Source: JBGTGG01 sp041746855 (lineage in GTDB: Bacteria; Bacteroidota; Bacteroidia; Cytophagales; Cyclobacteriaceae). From it: a DNA stretch of 10,021 bases. The stretch is from positions 1-10,021 of the forward strand of contig JBGTGG010000163.1 of the NCBI GenBank assembly GCA_041746855.1, read 5' to 3'. This document shows, in pieces, positions 6,556-10,021 of this stretch (position 1 is the first letter of the stretch; every line of letters begins with the position of its first letter). Under the pieces are notes generated by a model. It was given only the letters and a program-made list of their open reading frames with translations, made no database searches and had not been told where the DNA came from. The position numbers were made by a program, and so were the translations under genes.

Positions 6556-7314
6556 ATGCTGAATAAAATAGGTAATAACAGAACATTAAATGATAACCTC
6601 ATGCTGGGGATTATCACCGCATTTTCAGCCGGCATGGTTAACGTTGCTTCATTAATCATTTTTCTTTCTTTTACATCCAATGTTACAGGCCATTATGCCA
6701 TTCTTGCACAAGAAATAGCAAATGGAAATTGGTTTCAGGCGGGGATTATATTTGGATGGATCAGTCTATTCTTTCTTGGCAATTTCGTTTCTAATCTCTG
6801 TATTGTAAACGGTAAGGGTTCTAAATACCTATCCCACACATTGCCGTTGATCTTGGAAATCATTTGTATTATGTTCGTGGGTTTGTATCTCCAATTTCTT
6901 TATGCGGACAGGTTGTGGGAAACAGAACTGTTGTTGGCAATCATGTTGTTTGCGATGGGTTTGCAGAATGGCTTAACAGCTAGTGTTTCAAACATGTCGC
7001 TAAAAACAACACATCTTACTGGCCTTACAACAGACCTTGCCATTTCTTTTTCGATGCTAACAAAAAGTAAATATCGGGAAGATGCAGCTGTTGTGAACAG
7101 AACAAAACTTCTCCTTGCCGTACTCTTATCTTATATGGGCGGTGGCATATTTGCAGGAATTGGATACATGGAATTTAGGAATAATGTGTTTTATATTGTA
7201 TCAGTTGTATTGGCAATAGCCATTCTCTATGATATGTTTAAGATCACGCTCTTCCGATTTATAACCAGGAATCAGCCGTTTATCCGTAGGAGCTATTATG
7301 AAAGGAAAATATAG
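6556..7314 (+). CDS. YoaK/DUF1275-family membrane protein
   Basis: A 252-residue inner-membrane protein with about six transmembrane helices (roughly 15-38, 61-83, 94-115, 123-143, 184-204 and 210-231). Two family landmarks are visible: AGMVNVASLIIF followed by FTSNVTGHY in the first third, and FAMGLQNGLTASVSNMSLKT followed by THLTGLTTDL in the middle, the signature found in YoaK/DUF1275 proteins. The biochemical function of the family is not known to me; a transport role has been suggested only by topology. No promoter is evident in the 64-bp gap upstream, which holds only a short inverted repeat GTTGA-tt-TCAAC (6497-6508), so it probably shares the transcript of the stress-protein gene. A strong terminator follows. 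Confidence 0.85.
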   Translation: MLNKIGNNRTLNDNLMLGIITAFSAGMVNVASLIIFLSFTSNVTGHYAILAQEIANGNWFQAGIIFGWISLFFLGNFVSNLCIVNGKGSKYLSHTLPLILEIICIMFVGLYLQFLYADRLWETELLLAIMLFAMGLQNGLTASVSNMSLKTTHLTGLTTDLAISFSMLTKSKYREDAAVVNRTKLLLAVLLSYMGGGIFAGIGYMEFRNNVFYIVSVVLAIAILYDMFKITLFRFITRNQPFIRRSYYERKI

Positions 7315-7346
7315 TGTTTGATAATTGAATATTTAATGTTAATGCT

Positions 7347-7381
7347 AAAGGCGCTGCTGGTAAAACTGGCAGCGTTTTTTT
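7347..7381 (+). terminator. Intrinsic terminator after the YoaK gene
   Basis: CGCTGC (7352-7357) pairs with GCAGCG (7369-7374). The stem continues inward through two G-T wobbles, G-C and T-A to an AAA loop. Seven T residues follow (7375-7381), and an upstream AAA can pair with part of the T-run. It closes the stress-protein/YoaK transcript. The following bases to 7481 show no gene and no clear -7 match. Confidence 0.9.
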
Positions 7382-7481
7382 GTACCATAAGAGTACATTA
7401 CGAGCAGCAAGGAATATTAGTTTCGGAATGGTATCTTGGTTTCGATTACTGCGATTTATGGGATAAGTATATTTATTGAAA

Positions 7482-8225
7482 ATGACCTTAAAAAAACTTT
7501 TAACTAGCATTATTCTGGTGGCCGGAAGTATTGGACTGCTATCATTTGGTTTTTTCTATGAACTGCTTCCGACCTTAACAAATAAAAATAAAATAATTAC
7601 TGTTCCGGATACAAGAGGAATGAGTTTTAGGGAAGCTACAGAACTTCTGAAATCAAAAGGGCTAGACTTTATAATTAGTGATACAGCCTACAATTTAAAA
7701 TTAGATCCTTTAACTGTCCTGGAACAGTATCCACAGTCTGGTTCGACAGTAAAGATTGAAAGAAAAGTAAATCTTGTTTTAAATGCACTTAATCCTCCTA
7801 CAGTATCGTTCCCGGATTTAAATGGAACCACTTTTGATTTCGCGCAACGACAATTAAAAACCTTTGATTTGTTACTAGGAACGATTCAATACAAACCAGA
7901 CATTGCACATAATGCAGTATTAGAATCAAAAATAAACGGAGCAACGATTCATTCGGGGCAAAGGATTTCAAAAGGAGCCACAATAGATTTTGTAGTTGGA
8001 AGTCCATATGAAAATTTTCCGATGCCCGACTTTCAAAAAATGGAACTAGATGAGGTTGAAACCCTAGCCACCGGTTTAAACCTTAAAATTATTGGATTAC
8101 ATAATGTAAGTGACGACAAGAAGAAAGAAAATATAATACAGAGACAACTTCCCCAAGCTGGAGATACGGTTAGTCATGGCGATAAAATTGAACTATGGGT
8201 TTACAATTTGAAAAAACAAGAGTGA
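7482..8225 (+). CDS. Membrane-anchored protein with three PASTA domains
   Basis: A 247-residue protein with a short cytoplasmic N-terminus, one membrane helix (about 7-29) and an extracytoplasmic part made of three PASTA domains: about 37-103 (ITVPDTRGMSFREATELL), 107-174 (VSFPDLNGTTFDFAQRQL) and 178-242 (NFPMPDFQKMELDEVETL). Each domain ends in a conserved Gly followed by a beta strand. PASTA domains bind peptidoglycan or muropeptides, usually on Ser/Thr kinases or penicillin-binding proteins. Here there is no kinase or transpeptidase domain, a layout known from Bacteroidota. I chose the ATG at 7482; an in-frame TTG at 7476 would add two residues. It lies after a terminator and so has its own promoter, and it converges with the CAP gene with only 16 bp between the stops. 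A cell-wall-sensing or scaffold role is inference. Confidence 0.87.
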   Translation: MTLKKLLTSIILVAGSIGLLSFGFFYELLPTLTNKNKIITVPDTRGMSFREATELLKSKGLDFIISDTAYNLKLDPLTVLEQYPQSGSTVKIERKVNLVLNALNPPTVSFPDLNGTTFDFAQRQLKTFDLLLGTIQYKPDIAHNAVLESKINGATIHSGQRISKGATIDFVVGSPYENFPMPDFQKMELDEVETLATGLNLKIIGLHNVSDDKKKENIIQRQLPQAGDTVSHGDKIELWVYNLKKQE

Positions 8226-8241
8226 GACCTACCATTAACCA

Positions 8242-8820
8242 TTATTTACAAACCACAATCGTTGATTCATCATCTTTCACCATTCCAAACCAAACCACTC
8301 CATATTCTTTATAAATCCCGATGCCGATAGCTTGCCAGGTAACTTGTTTCCACGTGTCGAGGTTAATCAGTAACGGATTGTGTGCAGGACTCTTGATCCA
8401 GCCATCAATCCCTTCTTGTGCATTTGCTCCGTTTGAACTGTAGTACGCGATTTCGAAGCCCGGCCCTTCGTACCCGGAAATTTCTTTGGGTTTGTCCCAC
8501 ATGCAACTTGCCTTTTTGTGATCACTCGTATAACAACACGCACTCCAATCCCCATTTTTCGACCAGCTATGAGGGTTGCATGTGTTTTTTGGATCGAAGT
8601 CATAATTTTCAACTAAATCCCGCACATGTATTTGCGCCACCTGCGAAAGCTTTGCGGAGAATGGAATGGCCGGAAGGTTTTTGCTTTTACGGTACACCAT
8701 GATCAGTTTATACAATTTTTCCTCTTCTTCCGAAAGGCAGATTTCAGCTGGTTCGGGTACGATTCTACCGTTTGAAGTGAACAGAAAAGCAACCAGAAGG
8801 AAGAGTACAGTTGATTTCAT
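8242..8820 (-). CDS. Secreted CAP-domain (SCP/PR-1-like) protein, cysteine-rich
   Basis: A 192-residue exported protein. Residues 1-18 (MKSTVLFLLVAFLFTSNG) are a Sec signal peptide without a lipobox cysteine. The mature part is a CAP domain: the first helix with EEEKLYKLIMVYRKSKNLP, then HVRDLVENYDF, CNPHSW, GPGFEIAYYS and GWIKSPAHNPLLIN, ending in strands IGIGIYKEYGVVWFGM. His84, Glu123 and His147 are plausible metal-cavity residues. Six cysteines (28, 81, 95, 96, 106, 191) suggest disulfides, with the adjacent pair CCYT being distinctive. The role of bacterial CAP proteins is mostly unknown. The gene converges with the PASTA gene and diverges from icd across a 127-bp gap. Confidence 0.85.
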   Translation of the reverse strand: MKSTVLFLLVAFLFTSNGRIVPEPAEICLSEEEEKLYKLIMVYRKSKNLPAIPFSAKLSQVAQIHVRDLVENYDFDPKNTCNPHSWSKNGDWSACCYTSDHKKASCMWDKPKEISGYEGPGFEIAYYSSNGANAQEGIDGWIKSPAHNPLLINLDTWKQVTWQAIGIGIYKEYGVVWFGMVKDDESTIVVCK

Positions 8821-8891
8821 AATTTAAAGCAAGATTAGTGGCCTTTATCTAACCGTATACAACGATTAATATTTCAAAAATCTTCTTTTAT

Positions 8892-8915
8892 GCCCCTTTT
8901 TTTTAATTTCGGGGC
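8892..8915. other. Short inverted repeat GCCCC/GGGGC upstream of icd
   Basis: GCCCC (8892-8896) and GGGGC (8911-8915) flank a 14-base T-rich loop. It stands out as a GC block in an AT-rich gap between divergent genes. TAATTTCG (8904-8911), one base off TAnnTTTG, overlaps it and could be the icd -7 element. The pattern does not fit a terminator, because no T-run follows on the plus strand. Function not known. Confidence 0.3.
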
Positions 8916-8947
8916 TCGAAAAACAGTTAATAATAAATCAAATTCTC

Positions 8948-10021
8948 ATGAGCGAGCAGAAGATCAGCATACAAAACGGAAAATTGGTAGTTCCTGAAAA
9001 TCCTACCATTCCATTTATTGAAGGAGACGGGACCGGGGTCGATATTTGGCCTGCATCAAAATTGGTTTTTGATAAAGCGGTTGAGAAGGCCTATGGTGGA
9101 AAACGCTCGATAAACTGGAAAGAAGTGTTGGCTGGTGAGAAATCATTCAACAAAGTGGGCGACTGGCTTCCGGAAGAAACGTTGAATGCTTTCCGGGAAT
9201 ACTTAGTGGGGATCAAAGGTCCATTAACCACACCTGTGGGCGGAGGAATGCGTTCGCTAAATGTAGCCTTGCGTCAGGAGTTGGACTTATACGCATGTGT
9301 GCGCCCGGTACGTTGGTTTGAAGGTGTGCCTTCACCCGTAAAACAACCGGAGCTTTGTGACATGACAATCTTCCGTGAGAATACCGAAGATATTTATGCC
9401 GGTATCGAATTCAAGGAAGGTTCTGAAGATGTAGCGAAATTTAAAGTTTGGTTCAAGGAAACATTTCCAAAAATGTATGGAAAGATTCGATTCCCGGATA
9501 CGGTTGGAATCGGGATTAAGCCTGTTTCGAAAGAAGGAACGGAGCGATTGGTACGTGCCGCTATTGAGCACGCGATTGAACATAAAAAGCCAAGTGTAAC
9601 ACTTGTTCACAAAGGCAACATCATGAAATTCACTGAAGGAGGTTTCCGTGATTGGGGATATGAACTTGCCAAGAATGAATATGGTGCAAAAGAAATTGGT
9701 GCCGGTCCTTGGTGCGAGTTTGAAAAAGATGGCCACAAGATCATTGTGAAAGATGTGATTGCGGATGCGTTCTTACAACAGATTTTATTGCGTCCTGCGG
9801 ATTATGATGTAATCGCAACGTTGAACTTGAATGGCGATTATGTATCCGATGCACTTGCTGCCATTGTGGGTGGAATTGGAATTGCACCAGGCGCGAATAT
9901 CAATTTCGTAACGGGTCATGCAATCTTCGAAGCAACACATGGTACAGCGCCAAAGTATGCGGGTCAGGATAAAGTAAATCCTGGATCAGTAATCCTTTCC
10001 GGTGTGATGATGCTGGAGTAT
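8948..10021 (+). CDS. icd: NADP-dependent isocitrate dehydrogenase, 3' end cut off
   Basis: TCA-cycle enzyme converting isocitrate to 2-oxoglutarate and CO2 with reduction of NADP. The open frame runs from the ATG at 8948 to the window edge, giving 358 of an expected ~415 residues, and is close to the E. coli Icd type throughout. Substrate-site residues are present: Ser103 and Asn105 in GGGMRSLNVALRQ, Arg109, Arg119, Arg143, Tyr150 and Lys222 in VHKGNIMKFTEG. Metal-binding Asp273, Asp297 and Asp301 lie in IADAF and NGDYVSDAL. HGTAPKYAGQDKVNPGS with Lys336 and Tyr337 matches the NADP-specific version rather than the NAD form. Ser103 corresponds to the AceK phosphorylation site of E. coli, but whether AceK exists here is not visible. 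The missing C-terminus would carry further NADP contacts. Confidence 0.96.
   Translation, partial: MSEQKISIQNGKLVVPENPTIPFIEGDGTGVDIWPASKLVFDKAVEKAYGGKRSINWKEVLAGEKSFNKVGDWLPEETLNAFREYLVGIKGPLTTPVGGGMRSLNVALRQELDLYACVRPVRWFEGVPSPVKQPELCDMTIFRENTEDIYAGIEFKEGSEDVAKFKVWFKETFPKMYGKIRFPDTVGIGIKPVSKEGTERLVRAAIEHAIEHKKPSVTLVHKGNIMKFTEGGFRDWGYELAKNEYGAKEIGAGPWCEFEKDGHKIIVKDVIADAFLQQILLRPADYDVIATLNLNGDYVSDALAAIVGGIGIAPGANINFVTGHAIFEATHGTAPKYAGQDKVNPGSVILSGVMMLEY

Noticed and set aside
8418..8702. A 94-codon plus-strand open frame with several cysteines
   Set aside because: It is antisense to the CAP-domain gene; its cysteine pattern has no zinc-finger spacing, and the minus-strand frame has a signal peptide and a full domain.
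9332..9736. A 134-codon open frame on the minus strand
   Set aside because: It lies wholly inside icd, whose plus-strand frame encodes a clearly recognisable enzyme; the antisense protein resembles nothing.

Overview
The window looks like chromosomal DNA of a Bacteroidota bacterium, most likely of the Cytophagales type; the genus cannot be read from this sequence. The reasons are: AT-rich DNA; almost no Shine-Dalgarno sequences ahead of start codons; several matches to the Bacteroidota -7 promoter element TAnnTTTG; short lipoprotein signal peptides; and families common in that phylum (DUF4349 lipoprotein, PASTA-only membrane protein, OmpR-type regulator with a HAMP kinase, HATST-type FabF). 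No rRNA, tRNA, CRISPR array, insertion sequence or phage gene is visible.

Layout. Positions 1-41 hold the first codons of a leftward gene with a signal-peptide-like start. It diverges from a TetR-family regulator (137-727). A perfect 20-bp palindrome between them (95-114) overlaps the likely regulator promoter. The regulator is followed after 7 bp by a FabF-type ketoacyl synthase (735-1982), suggesting a small lipid-related operon under TetR control. Next come two translationally coupled lipoproteins: a DUF4349 protein (2137-2949) and an archaemetzincin-type zinc protease (2946-3560) with the complete M54 motif, unusual as a secreted lipoprotein.

Positions 3803-7314 look like a regulatory module: an OmpR-type response regulator and a histidine kinase (ATGA overlap), then a degenerate universal-stress protein and a YoaK/DUF1275 membrane protein, closed by a strong intrinsic terminator (7347-7381). 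Direct repeats with about 11-bp spacing and a TNTAAT core lie upstream of both the regulator (3695-3712) and the stress-protein gene (5861-5911). This suggests that the regulator controls itself and its neighbours.

The right end has a membrane-anchored protein with three PASTA domains (7482-8225). It converges with a secreted cysteine-rich CAP-domain protein (8242-8820, minus strand). That gene diverges from an NADP-dependent isocitrate dehydrogenase gene (8948 onward), which runs off the window.

The most promising new material is the lipoprotein archaemetzincin with its DUF4349 partner, and the two-component / stress-protein / YoaK module with its repeat arrays.
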